Source: Chloroflexota bacterium (lineage in GTDB: Bacteria; Chloroflexota; Ktedonobacteria; Ktedonobacterales; Ktedonobacteraceae). From it: a stretch of 17,012 nucleotides of DNA. The stretch lies in assembly GCA_005881495.1 (NCBI GenBank), contig VBHI01000352.1, forward strand, positions 1-17,012, written 5' to 3'. The notes beneath the pieces are model-generated. The model searched no databases and was not told the DNA's origin. It was given only the letters and a program-made list of their open reading frames with translations. Shown one piece after another: positions 6,954 through 14,681 of the stretch (positions within the stretch are counted from its first letter, which is position 1; each line of letters begins with the position of its first letter). The position numbers and the translations under genes are program-made.

Positions 6954-7850
6954 GTGCGGTATTTTGTGGCAGTCTCCCTTGTTCCAGCGCTTTTCTTAAG
7001 CATATTCATTCTTCCCGTTTCCGCATCCACTCTGGTAGGTCATGGTTGCGCCCCATTTACACCTCCCGGAGTATCAGGTAACCCTAATCCCGCACCAGCA
7101 GCGCCTGGTGTTATTGTCATCAACGAGGTGCTGCTGGTGCCACACTCAACGTGGAACTGTTCAGAAAGCTCCGGGAACTACTCCCTCCTTTCCGACACCT
7201 GGATCGAACTCTACAACACCCAGAATCATCCATTTAACCTGTATGCAGCACACGCCGAAATTGATAGCGGCCCGAATACGAATTTCTATCATCTTCCCTT
7301 TGGCGCCAGTATAGCAGCGCATGGTTTCATAGTTCTTTTCCCGCGCTATGACGCCAGTTTTCTCTCGACTGAAACATCAAATTTACGCTTACTCATTGGA
7401 AATGCTGTGGTTGACCAGGTTACTGTTCCCCAACTTGCCCCCGATCAGTCATACGCACGACACGCTGACGGAGCCTCCACCTGGCAGGTGACCAACGCGC
7501 CTACTATCGATGCTAGCAACGCATCTTTCCAGGCGACTCCGACAGTAACTTCTCCATCCAGTGGACAAAATGGTTCTGGTAGAAACACAGCGAATCGCGG
7601 CCACAGCGGGAACACTCCGACTAGCGCTTCTAAAACACTGATCAATGGCGTACAACCTCAATGGAGCAAGCTACAATTACCCACGGTGACCCCTACCTCC
7701 GCGACACATACAGCCCAAACAACAATAACGACACCGCCATCTCCTGGTAGCAATACAACAGCTCTACCGCTTCGCATCGCACTCACAGTTCTACTCATCT
7801 TATTAGCCATGACCATCCTCTGGTGCTGGAGAGCCTTCTTTAAAATCTGA
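6954..7850 (+). CDS. Secreted, C-terminally anchored lamin-tail-domain (LTD) protein
   Basis: The start is GTG at 6954, with AGGAAGG seven bases upstream. The 298-residue product has a signal peptide (hydrophobic to about residue 24, cleavage probably after VSA). A lamin tail domain follows at about residues 52-188: VIVINEVL, DTWIELYN (81-88), FYHLPFGASIAAHGFIVLF, NAVVDQV, and the closing SYARHADGASTWQVTNAPT. Next comes a Thr/Ser/Pro/Asn-rich stalk (190-270), then a membrane helix (271-291) with a short basic end. This predicts an immunoglobulin-like extracellular domain held off the membrane by a flexible, possibly glycosylated spacer. Bacterial LTDs are found in cell-surface proteins and often next to nucleases or phosphatases, but no enzyme domain is present. 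Cys32 and Cys69 may form a disulfide. The role is unknown; binding or structural function is inference. Confidence 0.8.
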   Translation: MRYFVAVSLVPALFLSIFILPVSASTLVGHGCAPFTPPGVSGNPNPAPAAPGVIVINEVLLVPHSTWNCSESSGNYSLLSDTWIELYNTQNHPFNLYAAHAEIDSGPNTNFYHLPFGASIAAHGFIVLFPRYDASFLSTETSNLRLLIGNAVVDQVTVPQLAPDQSYARHADGASTWQVTNAPTIDASNASFQATPTVTSPSSGQNGSGRNTANRGHSGNTPTSASKTLINGVQPQWSKLQLPTVTPTSATHTAQTTITTPPSPGSNTTALPLRIALTVLLILLAMTILWCWRAFFKI

Positions 7851-7991
7851 GCATTTCCTGTAATGCAGGCGGCATAAGGTTATTGAACTTCTTCCTTTTA
7901 CTATCTTCGCATGGTATTATCATCTTATGAGGACAATCAGTTTCAAACGTCGGACACAACCTAAACCTAGCTATCTCAGGAGGGTCCTTTT

Positions 7992-9455
7992 ATGAGCATC
8001 ACCGCATTACCTCCAACAACTTCTCCCTTGTATGAACGTATTTCTGAAGCCAAAAAAGAGGAAGTAGTGCGTGATCTCATTGCGTTGCTTGGAGCGCGCT
8101 ACGTCTTGCATACGGCCTATGACCTGATGCTGTACGAATATGATGCCTCTATCGACCGCTGTACACCTGATGTTGTGGTCTTGCCCGCCTCTACAGAGGA
8201 CGTGGCCGCTATAGTCAAAATAGCAGCTCATCATAATGTGCCGGTCGTGCCACGAGGAGCAGGGACAGGTTTGAGCGGCGGCGCCATTCCCATCTATGGC
8301 GGCATCGTCATCGTTTTTACTCGCATGAATCGCATCCTCGAGATTGATTACGACAATCTCCGCGCAGTTGTACAGCCGGGATTGGTCAATTTGCACCTGA
8401 GCAACGCCCTGAACCCGCAGGGATTTTACTATGTACCCGACCCGAGTAGTCAGCGCTCGTGCACTATCGGCGGCAATGTGGGTGAAAATGCCGGTGGCCC
8501 ACATACCTTGCTCTACGGCGTCACCACAAACCATGTGTTGGGATTAGAGATCGTCACCGCAGAGGGCGAAATTATCGCAGTGGGTGGCTGGACCCAGGAT
8601 ACCCCCGGCTACGACCTCACAGGGCTGTTGATCGGCTCAGAAGGCACACTCTGCATTGTCACGAAAATTATCGTGCGTATCGTCCATTTGGCCGAAGCGG
8701 TAAAAACTATGGTAGCTGTCTTCGATACAATGGATGATGCCTCGAATACCGTCTCTGAAATTATCGCGAGCGGCGTTATTCCTGCCGCGATTGAAATGAT
8801 GGATCAAATGATTTTACAGGCGGTGGAGGCTGATACCCATGCTGGTTACCCGATGGATGCCGCCGCCGTGCTGTTGATGGAAGCCGAAGGGCTACGTGAA
8901 GGGGTCGCCGAACAGGTCGAACAGATTGTGAACGTATGCAACAAACATCATGCGCGCGCCGTGCGCATCGCGGCCAACGAAACCGAGCGCCAGTTGTTCT
9001 GGTCAGGACGCAAAAACGCCTTTGGAGCTGTTGGCCGCATTAGCCCCGAATTCTACGTCCAGGATGGTGTGGTACCTCGCACGCGACTGCCCTATGTTTT
9101 ACGGCGCGTTGGTGAAATCTGCGCAAGCTACGGGCTGCGTGTCGGCAACGTCTTCCATGCTGGCGATGGCAACTTGCACCCGCTCGTCCTTTTCGATTCC
9201 CAAATTCTCGGTGAAGTCGAGCGCGTACGCAAAGCTGGTCACGAGATATTAGCTGTTTGTGCAGAGGTTGGGGGAACGATTACCGGGGAACACGGCGTCG
9301 GTATCGAGAAGCAGGAAGAAATGGCGCTTATCTTCAATGAAGTTGATCTGCAGGTGATGCAACAGGTGCGCGAGGCATGGAATCCTCGCCAGTTGTTTAA
9401 CCCTGGCAAACTCTTTCCTATACCAGGACGTTGCGCCGACGTTAAGCAATTATAG
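7992..9455 (+). CDS. glcD: Glycolate/D-lactate oxidase FAD-binding subunit GlcD
   Basis: This is the 487-residue flavoprotein subunit of a 2-hydroxyacid oxidase, which oxidises glycolate to glyoxylate (or D-lactate to pyruvate) and passes electrons on through GlcE/GlcF. It has the VAO/PCMH FAD-binding domain: VPRGAGTGLSGGA (about residues 86-98), DPSSQRSCTIGGNVGENAGG, and GLLIGSEGTLCIVT. The C-terminal catalytic domain has NVFHAGDGNLHP (His389, His396) and GEHGVGIEK (His434), the family's substrate and metal-site motifs. Length is close to E. coli GlcD (499). AGGAGGG lies seven bases before the ATG, an excellent RBS. It is the first gene of the glcD-glcE-methyltransferase-glcF cluster. The exact substrate (glycolate or D-lactate) cannot be decided from sequence alone. 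Confidence 0.9.
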   Translation: MSITALPPTTSPLYERISEAKKEEVVRDLIALLGARYVLHTAYDLMLYEYDASIDRCTPDVVVLPASTEDVAAIVKIAAHHNVPVVPRGAGTGLSGGAIPIYGGIVIVFTRMNRILEIDYDNLRAVVQPGLVNLHLSNALNPQGFYYVPDPSSQRSCTIGGNVGENAGGPHTLLYGVTTNHVLGLEIVTAEGEIIAVGGWTQDTPGYDLTGLLIGSEGTLCIVTKIIVRIVHLAEAVKTMVAVFDTMDDASNTVSEIIASGVIPAAIEMMDQMILQAVEADTHAGYPMDAAAVLLMEAEGLREGVAEQVEQIVNVCNKHHARAVRIAANETERQLFWSGRKNAFGAVGRISPEFYVQDGVVPRTRLPYVLRRVGEICASYGLRVGNVFHAGDGNLHPLVLFDSQILGEVERVRKAGHEILAVCAEVGGTITGEHGVGIEKQEEMALIFNEVDLQVMQQVREAWNPRQLFNPGKLFPIPGRCADVKQL

Positions 9456-9500
9456 GTGCAAATACTTCCTTGCATCCCTGCTGAGCACTATCTAGACGCG

Positions 9501-9539
9501 CTGTAGAGTGCGGATGTATCCAGCACGTCGTCGCTACAG
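9501..9539 (+). promoter_or_regulatory. Stem-loop between glcD and glcE
   Basis: An inner hairpin pairs GTGCGGA (9508-9514) with TCC-A-GCAC (9519-9526), with one bulged A and a TGTA loop. An outer pair, CTGTAG (9501-9506) and CTACAG (9534-9539), ends two bases before the ATG at 9542. In RNA it would cover the region just upstream of that start, so it could affect translation or stability of glcE. This is inference from base pairing only. Confidence 0.4.
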
Positions 9540-9541
9540 GG

Positions 9542-10912
9542 ATGGATTTCAAGATACTGCGGAGGTCAAACGACTCCATGGGTGATTTACAAACGTTCGC
9601 TGCCGCTCTTCAGACATTTGTACCGGCAACCCAGGTGACCAGCGAAACCGACACATTGCGCGACTATGCTGTAGATGGCCTCCTGCCATGTTTGGTTGTG
9701 ACACCTACAACAGTGGAACAGGTCGCTCAAATTGTAGCCCTGGCCAATCAACAAGGCTTTTCCGTACTTGCCCGGGGAGGTGGATCGCGCATAAGTATTG
9801 GCGGCATGCCGGAGCAGATAGAAGTGTTGCTTGAAACAAATAGATTGACGCAAGTGCTAGAGCATGAAGCGCCTGATCTAACATGCCATGTTGAAGCAGG
9901 ATTGACCCTGGCCGCTTTACAAGCCCACCTGGCAAATGCAGGACAATGGCTGGCCCTTGATCCACCAGACGCGGCCCAGGCCACCATCGGGGGCCTATTA
10001 GCCTCTAATGCCAGCGGCCCAAAGCGATTGCGCTACGGTTCCGCTCGTGATTTAGTCATCGGATTGCACGTTGTTCAGGCCAATGGTGACGTATCACGGA
10101 GCGGGGGGCGCGTCGTCAAAAATGTGGCTGGCTATGATCTCAACAAGCTCTTTATCGGCTCCCTGGGCACACTGGGCATTATTGTCGACGCTAATTTCAA
10201 ACTGCACCCTCTTCCTGTAGCGGAGCGCACACTTTTGTTGACATTTACCAATGCCGCAGACGCCATGCAGACCGTGATCGCTCTCCTTGGCTCACTCTTG
10301 ACCCCAAGCGCCATCGAGTTGATTGATCCGGGAGCAGCAAGCGACATGAGTGATTTCTTTGGCATAAACCTGCCGACGAGTGGGTACACCCTGGCCATCA
10401 ATTTTGAGGGTGGCACTACCGCGATCAACCGCCAGGTTGATGAGACACGCTTGCTCGCTCGCAAAAATGGCGCTCTCATAGGAGATGACCTGGCCGCTGG
10501 GGCACAGGATCGTTTCTGGGAGGTAGTGCGGGAACACACGCAGGGTTCCGTGACCTGCAAAGTTGCAATACTCGTAACGCAGGTAGCTTCGTACCTGGAA
10601 ACAGTCGAGCGGGTCTGTCACCGACATGACCTTGAAGCAGCGATTGTAGCTCATGCTGGAAATGGCATACTCTACATTGAGCTTCGTCCCAGCGACGCGA
10701 CACCTCGCCTCGTCCAGGCCATCGCAGAATTGCGTTTACACGCCAAAGCGGCTCGCGGGAGTCTGGTTGTTGAACGCTGCCCCGTTGACCTGAAACGGCG
10801 TATCAATGTATGGGGCGAACCAGGTTCAGATTTTTACCTGATGCAACAACTCAAAAATCAATTTGATCCAAAGGGAACATTCGTCAAGGGACGATTTGTA
10901 GGTGGACTGTGA
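9542..10912 (+). CDS. glcE: Glycolate/D-lactate oxidase FAD-binding subunit GlcE
   Basis: This is the second FAD-binding subunit of the glycolate oxidase complex. It has the same PCMH-type FAD domain as GlcD: VLARGGGSRISIGG (about residues 75-88), ATIGGLLASNASGPKRLRYG (147-166), GGRVVKNVAGYDLNKLFIGS and GTLGIIV. The product has 456 residues from the ATG at 9542, well above the 350 of E. coli GlcE, because the C-terminal domain is complete and ends in the FDPKGTFVKGRFVGGL motif typical of the family. An in-frame ATG at 9578 has GGAGG twelve bases upstream, whereas the first ATG has no clear RBS, so a 444-residue form is possible. The stop overlaps the next gene's GTG by four bases (GTGA). Confidence 0.88.
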   Translation: MDFKILRRSNDSMGDLQTFAAALQTFVPATQVTSETDTLRDYAVDGLLPCLVVTPTTVEQVAQIVALANQQGFSVLARGGGSRISIGGMPEQIEVLLETNRLTQVLEHEAPDLTCHVEAGLTLAALQAHLANAGQWLALDPPDAAQATIGGLLASNASGPKRLRYGSARDLVIGLHVVQANGDVSRSGGRVVKNVAGYDLNKLFIGSLGTLGIIVDANFKLHPLPVAERTLLLTFTNAADAMQTVIALLGSLLTPSAIELIDPGAASDMSDFFGINLPTSGYTLAINFEGGTTAINRQVDETRLLARKNGALIGDDLAAGAQDRFWEVVREHTQGSVTCKVAILVTQVASYLETVERVCHRHDLEAAIVAHAGNGILYIELRPSDATPRLVQAIAELRLHAKAARGSLVVERCPVDLKRRINVWGEPGSDFYLMQQLKNQFDPKGTFVKGRFVGGL

Positions 10913-11994
10913 TTCAAGAAAATGTACTGATCGTAACTGCACACCCTGAATTTTTAGATGCTGGCCTGGCTGAAATCAGGCAGTTCGATAAACGGCTCGC
11001 CAGTGTTGAGCTGCTGGCACCAGGCATCGCTCTATGTACGGTACCTGATGTTCCCACGCTGATGCGCCTGGCAGCAGAACAACCTCCTATTTTCGTGCGC
11101 CACATCGTGCCAGTACAGGCTATTGTCCCCCTCAGCGACACAGAGCGTGACGTGGGCAAGCTCGCTTTAGCAACCGCAAACTTGCCCACCTTTGCACTAT
11201 TAGAGCGCGGGCAACGCTTTGCAGTGCAAACGCGTATCATCCAACGTGAGGGAAGTTCAGTCAAGCGGCCTTATAGCAGTGGCCAATTGAATATGGCACT
11301 GGCTGAAGCCATCATCGAGGAAACAGGAGCCGTTGAGTCAATCAAAAAGCCGCAGATCGTCGTCTCCTTACTCTGTACAGCAGGCAAAGGCTACCTGGGC
11401 ATCTCTCTAGCCAGGGAGAACCTGAGCGATTGGCCGGGAGGAGCGCGGCATTTTGCACAAACGCCAGAACAGATCAGTCGAGCAGAATTTAAACTGCTGG
11501 AAGCTTTAGAAGTTTTTGGCGTCACACTGCCAACGAAAGGACGCGTACTCGACCTGGGTGCTGCCCCCGGAGGGTGGACGCGTCTACTCTTGGAGGCTGG
11601 ATTGCATGTAGTAGCCGTAGATCCGGCCAATCTCGACCCGCGCCTGGCAAAACATCCCCGTTTGGAGCAGTATCGGGGATACGCTGAGAACTATCTTGAG
11701 AACGCCATCAAAACACATAAGAGTTTTGCAGTGATTGTCAACGACATGCGTATGGATGCGAGAGATGCCGCGCGTCTACTAGGTCAGGCTTCGCGGTGCT
11801 TACGGAGCGATGGCTTCGTCATCAGTGTTCTTAAGTTACCACATGCAACCCGTGAAATTGACCCATTGGCAACATTGAGAGCTGCCTTGAATCTACTTGA
11901 TAAGCATTACGGCATCGTACAGATCAGGCAACTCTTTCATAACCGGCAGGAAGTTACCGTTCTTACAGCAAAACCGCTACCCGTGCGGGCGTGA
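10909..11994 (+). CDS. RlmM-like 23S rRNA 2'-O-ribose methyltransferase (FtsJ fold)
   Basis: SAM-dependent RNA 2'-O-methyltransferase, 361 residues, close to E. coli RlmM (366), which methylates C2498 of 23S rRNA. The N-terminal half (about residues 1-170) should hold the THUMP-type RNA-binding region. The C-terminal FtsJ/RrmJ domain has SRAEFKLLEALEVFG (Lys195), the SAM-binding motif VLDLGAAPGGWT (213-224), VNDM (Asp279), ISVLKLPH (Lys309) and RQLFHNRQEVTV (Glu348). This completes the K-D-K-E catalytic tetrad of the family. The start is GTG 10909, overlapping the glcE stop by four bases, with AGGTGG just upstream. The gene sits inside the glc cluster, 28 bases before glcF, which is unexpected. 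The fold is certain; the exact rRNA target is inferred from similarity to RlmM. Confidence 0.8.
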   Translation: MIQENVLIVTAHPEFLDAGLAEIRQFDKRLASVELLAPGIALCTVPDVPTLMRLAAEQPPIFVRHIVPVQAIVPLSDTERDVGKLALATANLPTFALLERGQRFAVQTRIIQREGSSVKRPYSSGQLNMALAEAIIEETGAVESIKKPQIVVSLLCTAGKGYLGISLARENLSDWPGGARHFAQTPEQISRAEFKLLEALEVFGVTLPTKGRVLDLGAAPGGWTRLLLEAGLHVVAVDPANLDPRLAKHPRLEQYRGYAENYLENAIKTHKSFAVIVNDMRMDARDAARLLGQASRCLRSDGFVISVLKLPHATREIDPLATLRAALNLLDKHYGIVQIRQLFHNRQEVTVLTAKPLPVRA

Positions 11995-12011
11995 ACATTG
12001 TCTAGTATGCT

Positions 12012-12018
12012 GGGAGGT
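12012..12018 (+). promoter_or_regulatory. Ribosome binding site fixing the glcF start
   Basis: GGGAGGT stands five bases (counted from GGAGG) before the ATG at 12023. The frame is open upstream to 11897, but that extension lies inside the methyltransferase gene and encodes nothing family-like, so 12023 is the start. Confidence 0.7.
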
Positions 12019-12022
12019 CAGT

Positions 12023-13615
12023 ATGTCACTTGAATCCAGAAATCTACAGGTTACATCGCGGCAGATCAGCCCGCCAACCGTGGGGCCATTACGTCGCCAA
12101 ACTCATACGTACGACCTGATACGCCAGTGCATTCATTGCGGCTTTTGTCTGCCGACCTGCCCAACGTATGCAGTCCTCGGCGTAGAAATGGATTCCCCGC
12201 GTGGACGTATTTACCAGATGCAGGCAGTTGCCGACGGCCGCCTGGAAATTTCCCCAGATTTCGTTGAGCATATCAATTGTTGCCTTGGCTGCCGGGCCTG
12301 CGAAACGGCCTGTCCCTCCGGCGTCCAGTTTGGCAAATTGATCGAGGCAGCACGCGAGCAAATACAGATCGAAATAGCCCATACTCCTCTCACTTTCGCA
12401 TTGAGTGATCTTGGAAAACCTGGACAAGCTGAACATCTTGCGCAGGGTGACGGCGAGTATCCTCCATCACCACCGCTTGAAACGCTCACTGCAAGACTAC
12501 TGCGCCGTTTCTTCTTTGACCTGGTGCTGCCGTCGCGTTTTGCTACCTCGCTGCTTTTCGCCGGCTTGAAGCTCTACCAGCGCAGTGGATTACAAAAGCT
12601 AGTACACCAGACAGGTTTACTCGATGCAGCGAATGCTCTGCCCACCTCACTTCAGGGAAAACTGAAAGTACCCGAAGTCTTGATGAACAGTGCTGAGGGT
12701 GACCTTTTACCAGCTGTACTGCCCGAAATTACCCCGGCAAAAGGGCAGAGGCGCTACCGTGTTGGTTTTATCAGTGGCTGTATCATGGACCAGGTCTTTC
12801 GTCATATCAATGAGGCAACGATCCGTGTTCTAAGTGCCAACGGCTGCGAAGTGATAACCCCTGTACAACAGCAATGTTGTGGGGCGCTCCATGTCCACGC
12901 GGGAGAGGCTGAGCGCGGCAGAGAGCTTGCCCGGCAGAACATTGCTGTGTTTGAACCATATAATTGCGATGCAATAATTATTAACTCTGCTGGCTGTGGC
13001 TCAAACCTCAAAGAATATGGACACCTTCTTCGTGATGACCCTGCCGATGCTCTCCGCGCAAGTAACTTCAGCGCGAAAGTAAAAGATATCAGCGAGTTCC
13101 TGGTCTCTATCGACTGGAACCATGATATGGGAGAGCTTCCATGCACCGTTGCTTATCACGATGCCTGCCACCTCGTTCACGGGCAAAAGATCAAGCAGCA
13201 ACCACGCCAGTTGCTCCAGGCTATTCCAGGCATAGCGCTCGTCAATTTAAAAGAAGCTGACTGGTGTTGCGGCAGCGCGGGAATCTATAACATCACCAAT
13301 CAGGAGATGGCCACCACACTGCTACAACGCAAAATGGACAATATCGCTGCAACGGGCGCAAGCGTCATCGCGACGGGCAACCCCGGCTGTATGCTGCAGA
13401 TCGCCCTGGGCGCCCGTCAACGCGGCCTGGAAATCGACGTAGTTCATCCGATCCAGTTAATCGACGAGGCATACCGCGCAGGAGGACTATATGAAATCCC
13501 TGCACGCAATGTAGCACTGGCGCAGCAGAGACGTCAACGTACCCTCCTGGTCGGCATTGGAATCGTCATTGGGCTTGTACTGTTGCGAAGGCGCAGGCGT
13601 GGCAAGATAAGATAA
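12023..13615 (+). CDS. glcF: Glycolate oxidase iron-sulfur subunit GlcF with C-terminal membrane anchor
   Basis: This is the electron-transfer subunit of the GlcDEF oxidase, 530 residues. Two [4Fe-4S] motifs lie near the N-terminus (Cys36-x2-Cys39-x2-Cys42-x3-Cys46-Pro, and Cys87-x2-Cys90-x2-Cys93-x3-Cys97-Pro). Two CCG domains follow, with CCGALHVHAGE (Cys285-Cys286-Gly287) and WCCGSAGIYNI (Cys415-Cys416-Gly417), plus YHDACHLVHGQ between them. These bind further clusters in heterodisulfide-reductase-like proteins. The final 29 residues are unusual for GlcF: a 15-residue hydrophobic stretch (507-521, TLLVGIGIVIGLVLL) followed by RRRRRGKIR, which suggests a tail anchor in the membrane near the quinone pool. 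E. coli GlcF has 407 residues. The start ATG has GGAGG five bases upstream. The stop TAA lies inside a (GATAA)n tandem repeat. Confidence 0.9.
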   Translation: MSLESRNLQVTSRQISPPTVGPLRRQTHTYDLIRQCIHCGFCLPTCPTYAVLGVEMDSPRGRIYQMQAVADGRLEISPDFVEHINCCLGCRACETACPSGVQFGKLIEAAREQIQIEIAHTPLTFALSDLGKPGQAEHLAQGDGEYPPSPPLETLTARLLRRFFFDLVLPSRFATSLLFAGLKLYQRSGLQKLVHQTGLLDAANALPTSLQGKLKVPEVLMNSAEGDLLPAVLPEITPAKGQRRYRVGFISGCIMDQVFRHINEATIRVLSANGCEVITPVQQQCCGALHVHAGEAERGRELARQNIAVFEPYNCDAIIINSAGCGSNLKEYGHLLRDDPADALRASNFSAKVKDISEFLVSIDWNHDMGELPCTVAYHDACHLVHGQKIKQQPRQLLQAIPGIALVNLKEADWCCGSAGIYNITNQEMATTLLQRKMDNIAATGASVIATGNPGCMLQIALGARQRGLEIDVVHPIQLIDEAYRAGGLYEIPARNVALAQQRRQRTLLVGIGIVIGLVLLRRRRRGKIR

Positions 13616-13651
13616 GATAAGATAAGATAAGATAAGATAAGATAAGATAAA
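13604..13651. repeat. Perfect pentanucleotide tandem repeat (GATAA)9
   Basis: Nine uninterrupted GATAA units run from 13606 to 13650, with partial matching bases on both sides. The glcF stop codon (13613-13615) is inside the second unit. The repeat closes all three plus-strand frames, so changes in copy number would not lengthen GlcF. It occupies most of the gap between the convergent glcF and tyrA genes. Such perfect short repeats are prone to slipped-strand copy-number change. Confidence 0.97.
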
Positions 13652-13702
13652 TATTTTGCATAGATTAGGCGTTCTATGAGCGTTACTACTCAGGTACCCT
13701 AG

Positions 13703-14572
13703 CTAATCAGAAATATTATACAAATCCTGCCATTCTAAACGCATTTGCCGCGCCCTGGTAAAAGTCTCGTCTAAACTCCTATCATGTGCAGCAATCCGAT
13801 CACGCAATCCACTGAGAGTACCAATATACTCATTGAGCCATCGCGTAATACACTCGCTATTCGTCAGACAAATATCACGATACATTTCTGGATTGCCTGC
13901 AGCCAGGCGAGTTATGTCTCGAAAACCGTTAGCAGCTAGCATCGCTGCGTCAGACCACGCGGCACCTTCACCAACAGCATTCATTAACGCAATAGAAGCA
14001 ATAAATGGGAGATGACTCACACCTGCCACCTGGCCATCATGTTCAGCAGGCTCCAGAAAACGTAAACGCGCGCCCAGAGCCTCGATAAGTGCAGAGACTT
14101 TCGTGATCGCTATGGAACGTGTCCGCGCTGTAGGCGTCAGACAATAGATGCGCCCTTGAAACAGCGTAGCGTCTGCCGCCTGAACACCACTTAATTCTTT
14201 CCCTGTCATGGGATGTCCACCAACAAACGCGACTGAAGAAGGAAGATACTCTTCAGCCCAGCTGATGACCTGGACTTTGGTGCTGGCGACATCTGTAACT
14301 ACAGCACCAGGGCTTAACGCAGCAGCGACATCCTGGAGCAAAGAACGCATCGCCCCGACTGGCGTAGCTAAAATGACCAGTTCAGCTCCTCGTACAGCAT
14401 CTGCAAGAGCACTGTAGGGCTGATCGATCGCACCGATTTTACGGGCCTGGTTACTGATACCCTTCGCCAGATCATAGCCAGTAATCTGTTGTGCCGCCTT
14501 AGCCTTATGCAGAGCAAGTCCTATTGAGCCACCAATAAGTCCCAAACCAATGATTGCTACGCGATGAAACAT
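13703..14572 (-). CDS. tyrA: Prephenate dehydrogenase (TyrA)
   Basis: NAD(P)-dependent oxidative decarboxylation of prephenate to 4-hydroxyphenylpyruvate (or of arogenate to tyrosine) in tyrosine synthesis; cytosolic. The 289-residue product opens with the Rossmann motif VAIIGLGLIGGSIG (residues 5-18). It continues with VILATPVGAM, VVTDVASTK (91-99), GGHPMTGKELSGV (118-130), and the helical-domain motif HDGQVAGVSHLPFIAS (178-193), all intact. There is no ACT domain or chorismate-mutase fusion, so it is a monofunctional form. The ATG at 14572 is preceded by GAGGAGGAG at good spacing. A promoter match lies directly upstream, so it is probably transcribed independently of the next minus-strand gene. 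NAD versus NADP and prephenate versus arogenate preference cannot be decided here. Confidence 0.92.
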   Translation of the reverse strand: MFHRVAIIGLGLIGGSIGLALHKAKAAQQITGYDLAKGISNQARKIGAIDQPYSALADAVRGAELVILATPVGAMRSLLQDVAAALSPGAVVTDVASTKVQVISWAEEYLPSSVAFVGGHPMTGKELSGVQAADATLFQGRIYCLTPTARTRSIAITKVSALIEALGARLRFLEPAEHDGQVAGVSHLPFIASIALMNAVGEGAAWSDAAMLAANGFRDITRLAAGNPEMYRDICLTNSECITRWLNEYIGTLSGLRDRIAAHDRSLDETFTRARQMRLEWQDLYNISD

Positions 14573-14599
14573 GACAACTCCTCCTCATGTCAAAAAATG

Positions 14600-14627
14600 A
14601 GTATATTGCATAGCTGGTTTCATTCAA
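14600..14627 (-). promoter_or_regulatory. Candidate promoter for tyrA
   Basis: On the minus strand, TTGAAT (14622-14627, four of six) is followed after 16 bases by TATACT (14600-14605). The predicted leader before the tyrA ATG is about 20 bases and includes the GAGGAGGAG ribosome binding site. Confidence 0.45.
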
Positions 14628-14681
14628 ATGGCTTAACACAATCCGGGTTGCCCTGTCAAACCGTCAACAATAGAAGCGCCT

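Noticed and set aside
7857..7869. Short dyad CCTG-TAATG-CAGG after the lamin-tail-domain gene
   Set aside because: Four-pair stem and no U-tract; too weak to call a terminator.
8007..8534. 175-codon open frame on the minus strand inside glcD
   Set aside because: Antisense to a well-supported enzyme gene with intact motifs; no RBS or recognisable protein.
10132..10560. 142-codon open frame on the minus strand inside glcE
   Set aside because: Shadow of the real gene; composition is that expected from the opposite strand.
11897..12022. In-frame upstream extension of glcF by 42 codons
   Set aside because: It overlaps the end of the methyltransferase gene in another frame, has no family-like residues, and the ATG at 12023 has a good RBS.
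13604..13651. CRISPR-like array
   Set aside because: The GATAA units are contiguous with no spacers; it is a simple tandem repeat.
14640..14670. Possible terminator hairpin (GGTT...AACC) after the peptidase-like gene
   Set aside because: Stem of only four or five pairs with a long loop and no U-run.
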